Part shown: positions 1-16,079 of the stretch, piece by piece
Layout: each line of letters starts with the position of its first letter
Position numbering within the stretch: position 1 is the first letter of the stretch
From: Gadus chalcogrammus
Taxonomy: Eukaryota > Chordata > Actinopteri > Gadiformes > Gadidae
Reading direction: 5' to 3'
NCBI RefSeq assembly: GCF_026213295.1
Contig: NC_079412.1
Location: forward strand, 16,442,856 to 16,506,855
DNA length: 64,000 bases
Made by a program: the position numbers and the translations under genes
Notes under the pieces: generated by a model
Seen by the model: the letters and a program-made list of their open reading frames with translations, nothing else
The model's database searches: none
Told to the model about the DNA's origin: nothing

Positions 1-3149
<3,149 letters not shown>

Positions 3150-3576
3150 CGCTTCTCCTTATTGCAGTGTTTACCCTCTCTGTGTTCTGTGGGTTCTGAA
3201 CATGAAATCCCTTTCCTTTCCCTTTTTTTATTGCACAACTGTCGCGTGCCGAGCGGCTGTGTTAATAATTGAAGGTGTTGGGCAGCGTTGGTGGGTGGAG
3301 CAGGGCAGGGGGAAACTCCATGTACCACCTTATCTATATGCATGTTGGCCGCCAGTGCATACTGCTGCAGTGTTTCTTGCACGCCTGTTGTTTTCTTCCT
3401 CAGCGTTTGCAGGTTTTTATCATTGAAATCCCTTTGCTTCCCATCTTCGGATTAAACAACTGTCCAACTGTGACAACAGATAGTCAAACTCTGAATTATA
3501 GCGATGTGACTCTGGGAACTAAAGGTATCTAGCCGTTTATATCGGCTGAGGAGAAGGTGGGGTATGAGATATCATG

Positions 3577-4150
3577 TGTCAATCTAATCAAACAAAACTA
3601 TAATCCAACAAATACTTTGAGGGAGAATACAATTTAATGACGCAAAAAAAAAGTAAAACACAAAGCTAGCAAACAAATTAGTTTGTAGGTGCTGTTGTCT
3701 TTCCCAAAGATACACCGTGTTCCAGTTGAAAAACAAATTAGTTTGTAGGTGCTGTTGTCTTTCCCAAAGATACACCGTGTTCCAGTTGACAAACAAATGA
3801 GTCTGTTAATCATGAAAACTTGAAATTTTACATTTTTGTCAGACTTCTGTGGGCCTCTGCTCCCAGGTGCCTGACCTTTAGTTTGCAGTCCTTCGCTTTG
3901 GAGTTTTCTTTTCCAGGAGTGCCTTCCCATAAGCTAATGAGCTCTTAGTATTCAAGTGTAAATAATCTTAAATACGTATACGGATCATAGGGAAGTATTG
4001 TACAGCAAAAGGAAATTTGGCAGTAAATTAGAAATCGTAGAGCATATGCTGTTAACCTGGGAAAGGGAGAGATTAATGGTGCAAATGAGAATGAACGGGG
4101 TAAAAACATTCACCATCCTGTGCCGGCCATTGCCATCATTCACGATCATC
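3577..4150. repeat. Diverged duplicate unit 1 (pair with 6465-6860)
   Basis: Collinear with 6465-6860: shared blocks include AAAACTATAATC, a TTGAGGG stretch, the CCCAGG/TTCCAGG-GTGCC block, CTTAAATACGT, GTAGAGCATAT and GAGAGATTAATGGTGC, then GAATGAACGGGG. Spacing differs through indels. Unit 2 ends within about 120 bp of the wdr46 start codon. Confidence 0.75.
3671..3790. repeat. Perfect 60 bp tandem duplication
   Basis: Two adjacent copies, 3671-3730 and 3731-3790, differ at about one base; a third begins and stops after about 10 bases. The unit starts AAACAAATTAGTTTGTAGGT. Near identity implies a recent event inside an otherwise old duplicate. Confidence 0.95.
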
Positions 4151-4180
4151 TTTTTTTCATTTTTACTTTTGTCCTGTTGA

Positions 4181-4290
4181 CTTTCTTCATATTATCAAAC
4201 TGCAATAGATGTCTGACTTGTTCTATCTCTTCGTCTGTGGAAGTTGAACCAACAATGGAGCACAACTTGTCTATCTCTCGTCAAGTGTCC
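4181..4290 (-). pseudogene. Dead copy of the penultimate SULT exon
   Basis: On the minus strand this resembles SULT exon 7 (1001-827), carrying the residues from the DTGREIDKL-like start to FDNMKK with many substitutions, and then breaks off before the donor. Next to it a short degenerate CA stretch and ACACTTTAA repeat the order seen at 1003-1105 beside the live exon, so intron sequence was copied too. No other exons of this copy are recognisable nearby, so it is a duplication relic rather than a gene. Confidence 0.8.
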
Positions 4291-5074
4291 AGGCACACAG
4301 ACATATAGACATACACGCATACACTTTAATTCATAATCATTGCTCAACCCTACCCCTCATTGCTCAACCCTAACCCTAACTTTTAAGCCGACCCACTACC
4401 CCTACCCTTCTTCCCCTACCAAACGGGACAACCCTACCCTGTGACGTCATCGGTAGTCCCTACCCTGTGACCTCATCATTAGTCATCATAAGTCAACTCG
4501 AAATGCATGACCCCGAACCTCCCCGTGACCCCCTAGCAGATAACCAGACACCTGGTAATGCTACAAGAGACAGACTGGCTGCCATTGTCTCCGGCAACGA
4601 GCAAGCCCCATTGTAAAGGTGTATAACCTGAAATGGTATTTATATCATGTATTTTGTAATTGGCATGCTTAAATAAAGGATTTTTTTAATGCTACAATCT
4701 GTCCCTCGTAATATACCATTTATTTTGAATGTCACTTAGCTACATGTTAAAGGTGGTATTAGGTATGAATTGGTTAAGAACAAGAACACTTTAAAGAAGA
4801 AACACTTTATTTCCATAAAGACATAAATATTAAAACCTACGATTCCATGGACCCTATACCATATATATGTTTGAAAGTAGGCAATGCCTCTTTTATGGAT
4901 GGCTTATTTTAATTAATAGAAAATGAATGCCTTAATGTTAAATGCATATTAACTGTATCTATCAGATTGATTCATATCTCATCAAATAGCACCGGATCGT
5001 TAAACATTGAATCGAATCGCATCGAATCGTTCCATATTAAAATGTATCGTCCCTGGATCGTATCGTAGCACATG

Positions 5075-5394
5075 TGTCATGGTCTGTCTGTTTCCCTGTC
5101 TTGTTTTGGTGTTTCCTTTTTTACTTTGGTATCTCTGTCTTGTTTCTCCCCTTGTCCGGTCAAGTTTCCCTCCTGTGTGATTACTGCTCCCTCCCCTATT
5201 GTCTTTCCTTTGTCCCTCGTCGTATCATTGTAGTTTGTGGTGAGTTGTGTCCTGTGTGTTACCTGTGTTCCCTGTGTTACCTGCGTCACCTGTGTTCTCG
5301 GTGTTCCTTGCCTTTTGCGCTAATAAATTATCCTTTACCCGAACTGTCTGCTATTAGGTCCTACCTTCTTGCCTGCCACCCGCTAACCGTGACA
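5075..5394 (+). mobile_element. Solo LTR with 5 bp target duplication
   Basis: Starts TGTCATGG, ends CCGTGACA (TG...CA with the inverted TGTCA/TGACA tips) and is flanked by ACATG on both sides (5070-5074, 5395-5399). AATAAA lies near 5320. It interrupts a region rich in ATCGAATCG/GTATCG motifs (4990-5070 and 5400-5430) that looks like an older hAT-type MITE. No internal retrotransposon remains, so it arose by LTR-LTR recombination. Confidence 0.85.
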
Positions 5395-5429
5395 ACATGT
5401 ATCTAGATGCGTATCGGATCGTCCTATAA

Positions 5430-6464
5430 AGGAGAGATGCACCGCACTAATAAATAACATACAAACAAGAACCAGTGATCTCATGGAACTAATATTGCAC
5501 ATTACAAAAAGGCATCAACCATCACATTTTATCAATAACTTTGGTCGGTTTTTTAAACAACCAGTGGGTGGTTTATCTTTTTATTTTCCTGGGGGTTTTA
5601 GGGCTACCAATGCAGAAGAGGTGCTTGAGGTGATGGTGATTGGCTCTGTGATGGCAGCGGCCTCAATGATCTCCTGAAAGAAAACAGATAAGAAGGAATT
5701 ATAACTGGGTTATATGGCCACATCTTACGTACAATATATAGTGATTATTATTTTTATATATATTTCTACCAAAAATACACTGGTTTATAAAAAGAAACAA
5801 CATCACATTGATTCACCATTCTCCAGGCTAATAAGCATTTTTAAAACGAATTATTGCATTACTTGGCATGGGATTAAAGTTTATCTTCAATCTGGAGTCC
5901 CTAGAACATGGAACATATGGATATCATACGACATGAGCCCCCGGTCCACGGCCGGGCTGCGGATCCCGCGGCGTGATTATTAACATAGAAAACACTTACA
6001 TTTGTGGTCTTCCATACTGTCGCATCTTTTTCGCCCGCCATCTTGCCTATAGGATTTTTCTTGATTTTCCATTTTCTCGCAAGGTATCGTGGGAGCATGT
6101 CACAACTGGAGCGTTCTCAGTTTCTTTGAGTGTGCCCATCGAAAATCTCAATTTTGAAGGAATGTTAGCCCTCCCCCTTACCCCTTACGCTACCTTTAAA
6201 TGGCTTTTGGACATGGCTCCACGGTAAGTGAATGAGCAACATTTTCCTATGAGCAATGAAATTGGACAAGGCCTTGAGGTATTAATCTCGAAGAATTCTG
6301 TGTCCTTCTCTTCGGCAATACCTTTGGCAGGTGCTATTATCTTTCCCAAAGATACAAAGTGTTCCAGCAGACAAACATTTTGTAATAGTACTGCAAATAC
6401 AAGTTAGCAAATACAAGTTAGCAAATACAACATTAGTGGACCATAGGCCACATAGACCATCATG
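5430..6464. other. Intergenic, no gene recognised
   Basis: AT-rich spacer between SULT relics. 6282-6440 is the copy of SULT intron 2 sequence. The remaining open frames are short and show no family signature. Confidence 0.5.
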
Positions 6465-6860
6465 TGTCAATATATCTAACAAAACTATAATCAAACAAAT
6501 AATTTGAGGGGGATACAAGTCAATGAAGCAACAAAAAAAGAATAAGTAAAACATATAGCTGGCAAAAAAATGAATTGGTGAAAACTTGGTCTTTTACATT
6601 TTTGCTGCTCCTTTCTTCCCAGGGGTGCCATCCCATTGGCTGAGAAGTATTTAAGTTTAATTCAGCTTAAATACGTTTATAGGTCCTTGCGAAGCATTGT
6701 ACATGCAATGACATTTGCCGTGGAATTACAAACCGTAGAGCATATTCTGTAACTGTGTGTTAAAACCGGGAAAAGGGAGAGATTAATGGTGCGATTGTTG
6801 CGAATGAGAATGAACGGGGCAAAATCATTGACCGTCCTCTGCCAGCCAGGCGCCCTCACT
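6465..6860. repeat. Diverged duplicate unit 2 (pair with 3577-4150)
   Basis: Second copy of the unit described at 3577-4150, lacking the 60 bp tandem duplication. It runs up to the wdr46 promoter, which may therefore have formed at the breakpoint of the duplication. Confidence 0.7.
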
Positions 6861-6879
6861 CCAGAACAGCAGGGGCGGC

Positions 6880-6976
6880 AGTGCGCCGATGACGTTGCGT
6901 GACGCCGCCTGTAAAAAAAACAAAGATGAATAATACATTGATGACGTAAAGATCTCTCTGAACATACACAATAAAG
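6880..6976 (+). promoter_or_regulatory. Probable wdr46 core promoter / 5' leader
   Basis: A short GC-rich patch with CRE-like GATGACGTTGCGTGACGCC (about 6888-6906) lies just before the wdr46 start codon. No TATA box is visible, as expected for a housekeeping ribosome-biogenesis gene. Confidence 0.45.
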
Positions 6977-9900
6977 ATGGCGTCGGCGGAGGTAGCGCTG
7001 AAACATACACACGTGGAGAAAAAGAAAAAGGTAATTGACAAATTTCTAACCATAATAAATGCTCCGCTAGCTATATGAGCTCCGTACATTGTCAGTTATT
7101 GATAATTTTTATACTACACCACTGAAGCGAAAGACCAAAAGTGATCTTAACATTAGCAATGGCTGCGCGTTTGAAAATGTAGGAAGCTATTTATTTAATC
7201 TTAAAGCCACTTGCGTGACTCATAACAGTGATACAGTTTCTTTCTGTGCTTATAGAAATATATGATTCCACTTTGTTTGTACCGACAGGTTTCTGAGCGT
7301 TACTGGCAGGGCTCTGGTGAGGAGAAGAAGGATGAAGCCCCGGGTGGATCTCACGTGCCGGGGGACCAGCCAGCTCCACTGGGCAGCCAAACCAACCAGC
7401 AGACCAGGGCTTCAGAGAAGAAGGAAAAATATAAAGCGGCAGGAAGACTTGGAAAGAAGGCCATAACAAGGGTCTGTCAGTCTGCGTGTGACGATCACCA
7501 TTGGAATACTAGGATCATTGTGATCACATTAAAGATGTTTGTTTCGTCTCTATAGCTGGCTAATTGCTGATGTTTTTTTTGTCTTCAGAAGCCTGATCCC
7601 TTCCCAGGATCTGCACCAGTTCCTGAGGAGAAGCGGCTTAAATTCCGGAGGAAAATGAAAATTGATCAGGTAATGTCCTGTCTTTAATATTTGCACTTTG
7701 TAATGTTCTGTTGTCAATCTGTTTTGTGATTTTCAACCCATTTCAGTTATTTGAACTTCCATTCTCTATATATGGGAGGCGTCTTTATGACTGTCAGTGA
7801 ATGCTGACCTCTGCTACCATCTAGGTGGACACAACCGGTCATTAATGCACAGTATTTCTGTCTTCTAGCTTCCTCAGCATCTCTCTAAGCTAAGGCGTGT
7901 TGTGGCTAGCTCACAGGCTGAGGCAGAAATTACTGAAAAGGAATCTGCCCGACACGACCAACTTCTTCTCCAAGAGGATGCTGGGTAATCTCTCTCGACG
8001 ACTACAACTGATTTTGAGTCTTGGAATATGTTTTTCCCAACGGTGATTTGACCCTCTATTTACTCTAGTTTTCTAGAAGGAGATGAAGATGAGGACACGT
8101 GTACCATCTCCCAAGAGGATATTGCTGATGCTGTGGATATAACGGCTGGAGCCAAGGTTGGGCGCCGTACATCATTGCAGCCATCAGAATGTCATGTCAT
8201 GTGTTCTATTGAACGTCAGTTAATTAATGTTGCCGATGGCACTGTGACTTTGCCTTCAAAAATTCCTTAAATTGTGCAAGCTCACCACTTCGCCTCGATA
8301 TATTGTTCTTGAACTAGCCTGGCATGAACAGCCAGTCTCTAACACTCAGTTATCTGAGTTAACCGAGCAATGTAGATGGTGATGAAACAGAGCAGTGCTG
8401 TTAAAGATTTTATAGAATTGCTTAATTATAATATTTGTGCTGCGTTGGGGATTGTTAGACGTAATGGTGACGTTTTTTAAGACTGTTTACTCTGGAAAAA
8501 ATGAATGTGTTTCGCTATAACTATCTGGATTTAGCATCCGACTGGCTGAAGCTCATCCAGATGCAAAGTAAGGTTCTCTGACGCCACCCCTCATCAAAGA
8601 CGGTATCCAGTCTTCATGAGCGAGGCAAATACGTGCTGGCTGTGTTAGGCTATCTGTGTGTCATGAACACTTTTCATTCAGCTAATTTTCTTCTCCTTTC
8701 TAGTATTTTAATCTAAACCTATCCCAGTTTGGGCCTTATCGTTTGGATTACAGCAAGACTGGACGGTTGGTATTAACGACTTTAAGCATGAAACAAGTTA
8801 TGAAGTTATTTGAGTTGTTTGGTAGATATTTGTACATTAATCCTGTTTTCCCTGTTGTGCTATTTGTTCTGTTTGCAGCCAACTGTTACTGGGTGGGAGG
8901 AGGGGGCATGTGGCCTGCCTGGACTGGCAGACTAAACAGCTGCTGTGTGAGATCAACGTGATGGAGACTGTCAATGATGTGAAGTAAGTCTGTCTTATAG
9001 AGCTGGCCCCAAATATTCAGATGAACCAAACTGTTCTTTGTTAGTGTTTATTAGGGATGCACCGATTGTGAAATTCTGGGCCGATACAGATGTTTAAAAT
9101 AGCAATTTGGCCGATGCCGATACCGATGTTTTTGTTGTTATTTATTCCCCCTTTTGTGCAAGGGAAACAAACCCTAACCCCCCACGCAGACACACACCTC
9201 GTATACACGCACACACATTGACACAGGGAGAGGCTTTTATGATTTGTGTGAAATCAATCTGTTTATTTCAACAACTGCGCCATCAACATTCAACATCAAA
9301 ATTATTTCAACATGGGCTTAGGCAGATAGGCCTACATGCGCCGAAACAGATCGCTATTTATTTTACTGAACACAGCCTGCATGACGGTGAACTAGACACG
9401 TCTTTAGCATTTGGAAACTATGGCCAAAAAAATAACTTCATACGGTGTCTTTTTAAATTTTTATGTTTCCAGCATTCGTAGTATTGATCAGCTGAAAAAT
9501 AGTCCGCCAAAGACGTTGACGTCGGTTAGCAACCGAGGACGCTTGTGGAGTGATACGACCGAAAAAAACGCCCGCGTGCATGTGTGGTTTGTTTACAAAG
9601 AAAAGTGAAAGAAAATGTCTGTCATGTGGGAGTATTTCACTGCCTCGGAGAACGATCAGCGATATGCTTGTAAGTTTGTAAGACATGTTCCAGTGACATT
9701 TCAAGAGGAGGAAGCATTAAACATGTAAACATCGGCCACTGCCATCGGTGGATGTCATGAACCTGACCTAGCCTGGATCCGCCCGCCTACGTACTTCCGT
9801 TCGATTTTCATTTCCCTTCAGTACTACCCCTGGGTTTGCGGTATATTCACGGGTTTTCTCCGGCCCAATTTTGCCGGTCCAATCAGCAAATAGAGGGAGT

Positions 9901-12900
9901 GGCTCAGAACAATGACGTTGAGGGTGTGCGCTAGTTTGAGTTGTAGTCAAACGTTAGTGATTGATTATGGCAGATCGTTTAGTTTTAAACTCCAACAAAC
10001 ACCCGCCTTCAAGTGAGTTAACATTTGTCAATGGAGAGGGGCCAGACTCTGTGCAAATGAAATGAAGTAAAAGAGTCTGGTAGGACAAGGCTCAACCTGG
10101 GGCCTCTACGAATTCTCTTATTTGTATAGGAGATTTCCCTTCCTAACGAGATGACCCGGAAGTTCTTGGAGGAGAGGTGGTTTGATTTCTTAAAATGCTT
10201 AGGAAAGGAGCCTTGATGCGTCCTTTAACCCTCCTTTAGCATTGGTTACTCCTGAGCAACTTTTACGAAATGAAAGGAGATGGTGGTATCCTATAATCCT
10301 TTATGGCGGTAATATTTATTGCAACATGCCACCGACGAAGTTGACCGTCTCTACGTGAAGACGCAGTAAAGCAGAAGAGAAGAAAATACAATTGATGAAC
10401 ATGGATAAAAATTCCAGAAACATATTATTTGAATCGAAATTAATTCATTTATTGCTGGTTATTAAGCACACAATATACACCGTTAGAAAGTAAAATGCAG
10501 ACTATACATTTAAGAGACTACTCGGGGCAGTTAATTTCAACATCAACATAAGTTGAGCCTTTCTTTTTTTTTTCGCATGTGAATTGGGATTCAAGTGGCC
10601 TAAAATATTCCGGTTGGCCAATTCCGACCTAAATTATTGTCAGTGTTGGCGACATCCTGATTGAAATCAATACGTCAAGAACGAATGGTTCGAAAGAGCG
10701 CTTGTTGTAGTCCAACTTCAGAAAACTGTAGTTCCACGCTAGAGGCGCTGGAGGTCAGCAATACTCACGCAATGATGTCGGTTAGGAAAAGCTGAGTCGA
10801 ATTCATTTTAAACAGTGCCGTCTTTTCCTTTGTTTGAAAGGAAGCACCTTTTCATCTCTCCATGACCCAATGACGTTTTCCACAAAGCTTAAGCAATGGA
10901 GGCATAAAGGTTAGGAGATTTGACTATTCGGCAGCAGTTTGGCAGCTCCGGCGGGGGGAGCTCGGCGGCAGTCCCGCAGAGAAAGAGATTGTACCCCCGG
11001 AGATGAGCTGCCGCCGAGTTCCCCCCTACGGAGCTGCTCGTCCGCTGGTCCACAAAATCTTAGCTATGCTTTGATTGGAGGGGAGTAGGGAAGTGGGAGG
11101 TAATATTCAACTGTGCCTCCTTCCTACGTAGGAGGAGGCGCCGCAACTGACTAGCTCGTTTGGTAACTGTAGGCGGGGTACTTTCAGAAATGCATATCTC
11201 ACAATCATGTACAGACTTTCTTCAAAGTTTGTATGGGCGTGGGTTAGGAGTGGGAAAAATAATTGATTCTCGCTAGAACGATTCTGTCTCGATGCAGATA
11301 AATTAATAATCAGTTATTATTATTTATTTATTTTTTTGCCTGCTGCAACATTCTGTTTGCCAGAAAGGGATATTTTTTGTAATTTTCATTTTCATATTCG
11401 TGACAAAAGATTTCTCTCATAAAATATTAGATTAGTTAATTAATCTGTTGATGACTTTAATGATCATCACAAAAGTAGGAAGTGATTAGCAAACTCTTGA
11501 GCATCCCAGATGTATATATGTATTTTGGAAAATCATGCATGGGAAATAATTGTTGGAAAAAAATTGTTGCATCGATAATCGCTTCAGAATCGAATCGTTG
11601 ACCTCATAATCGGAATCGAATCGTGAGGTGCCAAGAGATTCCCACCCCTAGTGTGGGAGCACCAAAGACCCAAAACAACACCCCAAATCCCAGGAAAAGT
11701 GTTGTTTTCATATGTCCCCTTTAAATGATGTGCATGTTTACATTGTTTATTCCATTTAGACTTTTGTTTAAATCCCTTCACTTGATTTAAGCCATTTAAC
11801 GTTTCTTTATGTCTTAATCTATGTGGCTTTATTAAAAAATATTTTCAACCTCACTTTATACTACAGCACTCACCGCATTTTCTGCAGGAAATGCATTTAT
11901 TAGTTTGCTTTGTTATTGCATCAAATGTTTTTTTATATCCTTCAATCCAGATGGCTCCATAGCGAGGCTATGTATGCGGTGGCACAGAAGAAATGGCTGT
12001 ACATCTATGACTCCAGTGGAATCGAGCTTCATTGTATACGAAAATTCAACGATGTTCTTCGCATGCAATTTCTCCCGTACCACTTTTTGTTAGCCACAGC
12101 GGTAAGTTCACATAAGAAAATATAAAAACACAAAGACTACCATTGGGTCATTAATTCAGCATCTCTATACGCCAACCTCTTCACTTTGAACTGAAAGTGT
12201 TGTGGGTTGTTGTATTTTTTACATACAGTCCCCAGTCAGTTCAGTGAATTAAATCTCATGGGCTATATTCAATCAATACTATATAGCTGACTCAAATAAG
12301 GCCACCCATATGGGCTTTTCCTGCTTTCATCAAGCCATCCATTGGTTTGTGTCTCTAGAGCGCAACAGGCTTCCTGCAGTACTTGGACGTGTCCGTTGGG
12401 AAGGAGGTGGCGGCCGTGGGCACCAAAGCAGGCCGGCTGGACGTCATGTGCCAGAATCCTCAGAATGCGATCATCCACCTGGGCCATTCTAACGGCACCG
12501 TCACCCTCTGGTCCCCCAATCAGAAGGAAGCGATCGTCAAGATGCTCTGTCACCATGGTGGTGTACGCTCCGTCGCTGTGGACAAGACTGGCACGTACGT
12601 AAAAATAAAAATGTATCTCTTTAGGGCAAGATACTTGTTCCTTCATAAGCTTTCGGCACAACTATATCAGACTGCAACAATACTGTGACATCTAGCCAAC
12701 AATATTTAAATTTACAGTAAAACCCGGGATAATTTGATCAAAAGCACACTCTTGCTCCTTAAGTGTAAAAGGTTAAGGGGACACGAAGACGACCTTTTTT
12801 TATAGATGCATATATGAATGGGCTTGGGCTAGTAAAACTAGCCAGGCTTTAATTCAAAATACCAACCCTAAGTTGTTTATCATTTGAAGCTTGTCTCAAG

Positions 12901-15614
12901 CTGACTTCAGCCTTGCAGCAGTGTACATCTGGTTAGAGAATTCCAGCCCTGCGTTTGTATTATTCTTACCATGTGTGACTTCCATTGTTGGCCACTAGAG
13001 AGCAGCCTTCTCAGTTGTTTCCTGTGCCTCCCTTAGTTATATGGTGACGTCGGGCATGGACAAAAAGCTGAAGGTTTTTGACCTCAGGTCCTTCAAGCCC
13101 TTTCAGTCCTACTTCCTGCCTGCCGGGGCCTCCTCCCTGGCTCTGAGCCACAGGGGACTGCTGTCGGCCGCCACTGGAGACATTGTCCAGGTCACTTTTA
13201 ACATCTTTCATAATGGGTTTTTGTATGCATGGAGTTTTAATTTTTTTATTCAAGATGTATTAATGTCATGTTTTAATGTCCTCGCAGGTCTACAGAGACG
13301 TATGGAATACACCAGTGAAAAAGCCCTACATGGCACACAAAGTGCACGGAGCGGTGTGGGGCCTCCACTTCTGTCCCTATGAGGATGTCCTTGGGGTGGG
13401 CCATGGAGAGGGCTTCACCAGTATGCTGGTGCCAGGTCTGCAGTGAAGCCACAACACTACAACACAGTCCCTGATGTTCAAAATATTGGTTGTACTCTGA
13501 ATGTGAAATCAACCGGATATGGTTGGCTTCTTCATGCATTGTTTGTGGTAGACACCTTCTGTTGCTGAAATAAGTGAACCAGTACAGTACGTTATTTGGG
13601 CTGCAGTTATACTGTGTGGATATCCGAGTCCCTGATAAACAGGAAATGGCTGTTTTCCTGTGGGAGGCTGGTTCAACATAGGTTGAACCAGCCGTTTTGG
13701 TGATGGTCTATGTGCCCCGATAATTGACTGCACCTCAGTTGAGTCCAGAGTCCAATCAACCGGACTCGGGCCATGCGAGTCTGCTTTAACCAGCCATCAT
13801 CCACACCCTCCAGACACAGATTATGTATCTAATGTAGAGCAGGTGATGACGCCCAATAGATTAGGCAAGTAACCTGGAATTGGTTTATGGTTGACTAGCC
13901 ACCTGCTGATTATGTGTTTCTGAGAGCGCTTTGCTTCTTAAAAATAATAATTGAAGGAGGGGAGCTGTCAAATTCTGTCTGTCTAACCACATTTCCCATG
14001 TCGGTTAAAGGTTTTTGTTGTGAACCACAGTCACCACCTTATCAACTATGCTGCCTCTGTCAACAATAACTAACATAAGGATACGTGCGTTGTTTAGGTG
14101 CTGGTGAGCCCAACTTTGATGGGCTGGACTCGAACCCATACCGAAGTGCCAAACAACGGCAAGAATGGGAGGTCAAGGCCCTGTTGGAGAAGATACAGCC
14201 AGAGCTGATATCCCTCGATCCAGGAAAGCTGAGCCAAGTGGACTACGCCACGTTCAAGCAGAAGCATCAGGACAAAGTCAAACTCCTGGTCAGTAACTCG
14301 CTGTATGCAGTGTTGGAGTAACGGAATGCATGTACCGGCGTTACGTATTCAGAATACAAATTATAACTAACTATTCCGTTAGAATTTAAATTCTTGGTAT
14401 TTAGAATACAGTTAAATTGTTGAAATCAATGGATTACATGACGATACTTCTGTTTCACAAGTTTATTCGTGCTTTCACACTAACAGCATTTAGTGCGCAC
14501 TAAACAAGTTTGGTCCCTTGGTTTGGTACATTTGCGTTGGTGTGAATACAACCACCTCACTTCGATGCGAACCAAATCAGCCGGCCTAGACCTCGCTGAA
14601 CAGCTGGTCTCGGTTCGCATCCAAACGAACCCTGGTACGGTTCGCTTGAGATGTGAAAGTGAACGCACCTCAGTCCGATCCACTTCCAAAAAGCATACAC
14701 CCCTTTGGACGTACCAGGCACCTGCTCAGCCATTCACATTATGGGAATTATTGTCTGATTAGCAGCAACTCCAAGACTAGCAGCATATTGTCAGACCGTC
14801 GGGTGAAAATGAGTCATGGCTCAAGCCTCAACATGGAGTCAGCACCAGGATGAGGGAGGAGTTCGAACGGTTCACAACTGTATGAATCAAATCAATATCA
14901 CGAGTGCAGCCCGCTGGATAGCCATGATTATTTACTTTCACAGACGTACACAAACATACCCTTAGTCTTTGTTCCTCTACAGCAAATTATATAATATAGT
15001 GCACTTTCAGGGAGACGTGGGCCTAACACATTCAGCCAGTTTGAACAGAAGAACACACCAGAATAGGTCTATTTAGTAAGCAGGATTTGATTCCGCATTC
15101 CTACACTTATAAAATGCAATTCAATGTGGAAGTACTCCAAGTATTCAGAATACGATACGGAATATATTACATTTTTGGGTATGTATGGATACATTTTTAA
15201 AAGTATCCTACCCAACACTGGATGTATGTGTGAAATAATTGATGTGTTCTAAACTCTGTTACCATACCTAGGGCTACGACCCACTTGCCAGAGATAAGTT
15301 CAAGCCCCGCATGAGGAAGAAGGGCAGAAGTTCCACTGGAGGGGTTATAAGGCGCAAGAATCAAGTGGCTCACGAAGACAAGAGAGTAAGTAGTTCACAA
15401 TGCTGTTCAGATGCTGTTCATCCATCTGTACATTCTCAACTGCTTGCTGAATATTCATATTTATTTATGTCCCGCGTCTACACAGGAGATCATCATTACA
15501 ACTTTGAAGGAAAAGGCAGAGTCTGCAAAGGAAAGGAAGAAAAAAAACAATGGGCAAACATCTGCTGTGCAGAGATCTGCTCTGGACCGATTCAAGAAAC
15601 GGGCGGCCCCGTGA
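6977..15614 (+). CDS. wdr46: WD repeat protein 46 (BING4 / Utp7 homologue), 14 exons, 603 aa
   Basis: Nucleolar scaffold of the small-subunit processome, needed for 18S rRNA maturation (yeast Utp7). Exons: 6977-7030, 7289-7471, 7589-7669, 7869-7984, 8069-8156, 8704-8765, 8879-8983, 11951-12101, 12359-12594, 13037-13190, 13288-13435, 14098-14288, 15272-15385, 15486-15614. Phases agree at every junction; 1812 nt gives 603 aa, against 610 in human. The N-terminus is basic ([18 protein letters not shown]). The middle carries WD40 blades ([57 protein letters not shown]). Then comes the BING4 C-terminal domain ([40 protein letters not shown]), and a lysine/arginine-rich tail ending FKKRAAP. Intron 7 (8984-11950) is swollen by transposons. 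Convergent with b3galt4. Confidence 0.97.
9051..9757 (+). mobile_element. Deleted hAT transposon relic with a BED-finger fragment (wdr46 intron 7)
   Basis: Begins TAGGGATGCACCGAT and ends with a diverged inverse (ATCGGTGGATGTC), typical hAT tips in fish. Near its right end 9615-9728 reads [20 protein letters not shown] then stops after about 37 codons: the start of a ZBED-type zinc-finger transposase, without the His and catalytic parts. It is an internally deleted, non-autonomous remnant. Confidence 0.65.
10942..11037. repeat. GC-rich 30 bp inverted repeat (hairpin) in wdr46 intron 7
   Basis: The left arm (10942-10971, GCAGCTCCGGCGGGGGGAGC...) is complementary to the right arm (11008-11037) at about 27 of 30 positions, with a 36 bp loop. 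Very GC-rich compared with its surroundings. Probably the core of a foldback/MITE; its outer limits are unclear. Confidence 0.7.
11245..11650. mobile_element. hAT-type MITE in wdr46 intron 7
   Basis: Right end reads ...GGGATTCCCACCCCTA-like (11631-11650) with ATCGAATCGT motifs inside; left end TAGGAGTGGG is its diverged inverse. Flanks GCGTGGGT and GTGTGGGA agree at 6 of 8 positions, fitting an 8 bp hAT target duplication that has decayed. Confidence 0.55.
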
Positions 15615-16073
15615 GGTCCAGCGGACGGAGTCACCGTTCGACTTTCCATGAAGGGCGGGTTCGCATTCTTGTCTTCCCACTCGAGACTGTACAATATGCC
15701 GCTTGTTCTCGCAAGGACTGTTCATCGCTGTCGCTCATGTAGACATGGTTCTTATGGGTGCAAAAGTTCCAACTCTTCAACTAGGTCCCCTGTCTAACCC
15801 AAAGCCACTTCATTGATTCCACAAACCATTTAGTTATTTTCTGTCTTGCTTCAGGAAAGTATGTAACCACATGGCTCGAAGGGTAAATTCGCACACTCTG
15901 CTGCCATTTAGTCAAGATGATTGCCAGATGAGTTATTTGTACTGCATCACTTTTTTTTTTTTTTTTGAGAACAATGTGATTGTGATGCAGATAATTAAAA
16001 GATTCTCATGAAGCAAGGACTTCTTGTACAGGCAGATTCAAGTTCAGCGAACCTTCCAACCATTGCATCCATA

Positions 16074-16079
16074 AATAAA
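16074..16079 (+). terminator. Candidate wdr46 poly(A) signal
   Basis: AATAAA 460 bp after the wdr46 stop codon. A second AATAAA lies near 16298. Confidence 0.45.

Noticed and set aside
4340..4390. CCCTAACCCTAA-like motifs resembling telomere repeat
   Set aside because: Only a few irregular units; too short and degenerate for an interstitial telomere array.
14480..14720. Possible MITE in wdr46 intron 12 (TTCACAC / GTGTGAA-type motifs with repeated CGGTTCGC)
   Set aside because: I could not pair convincing tips or a target duplication, so no element is called.
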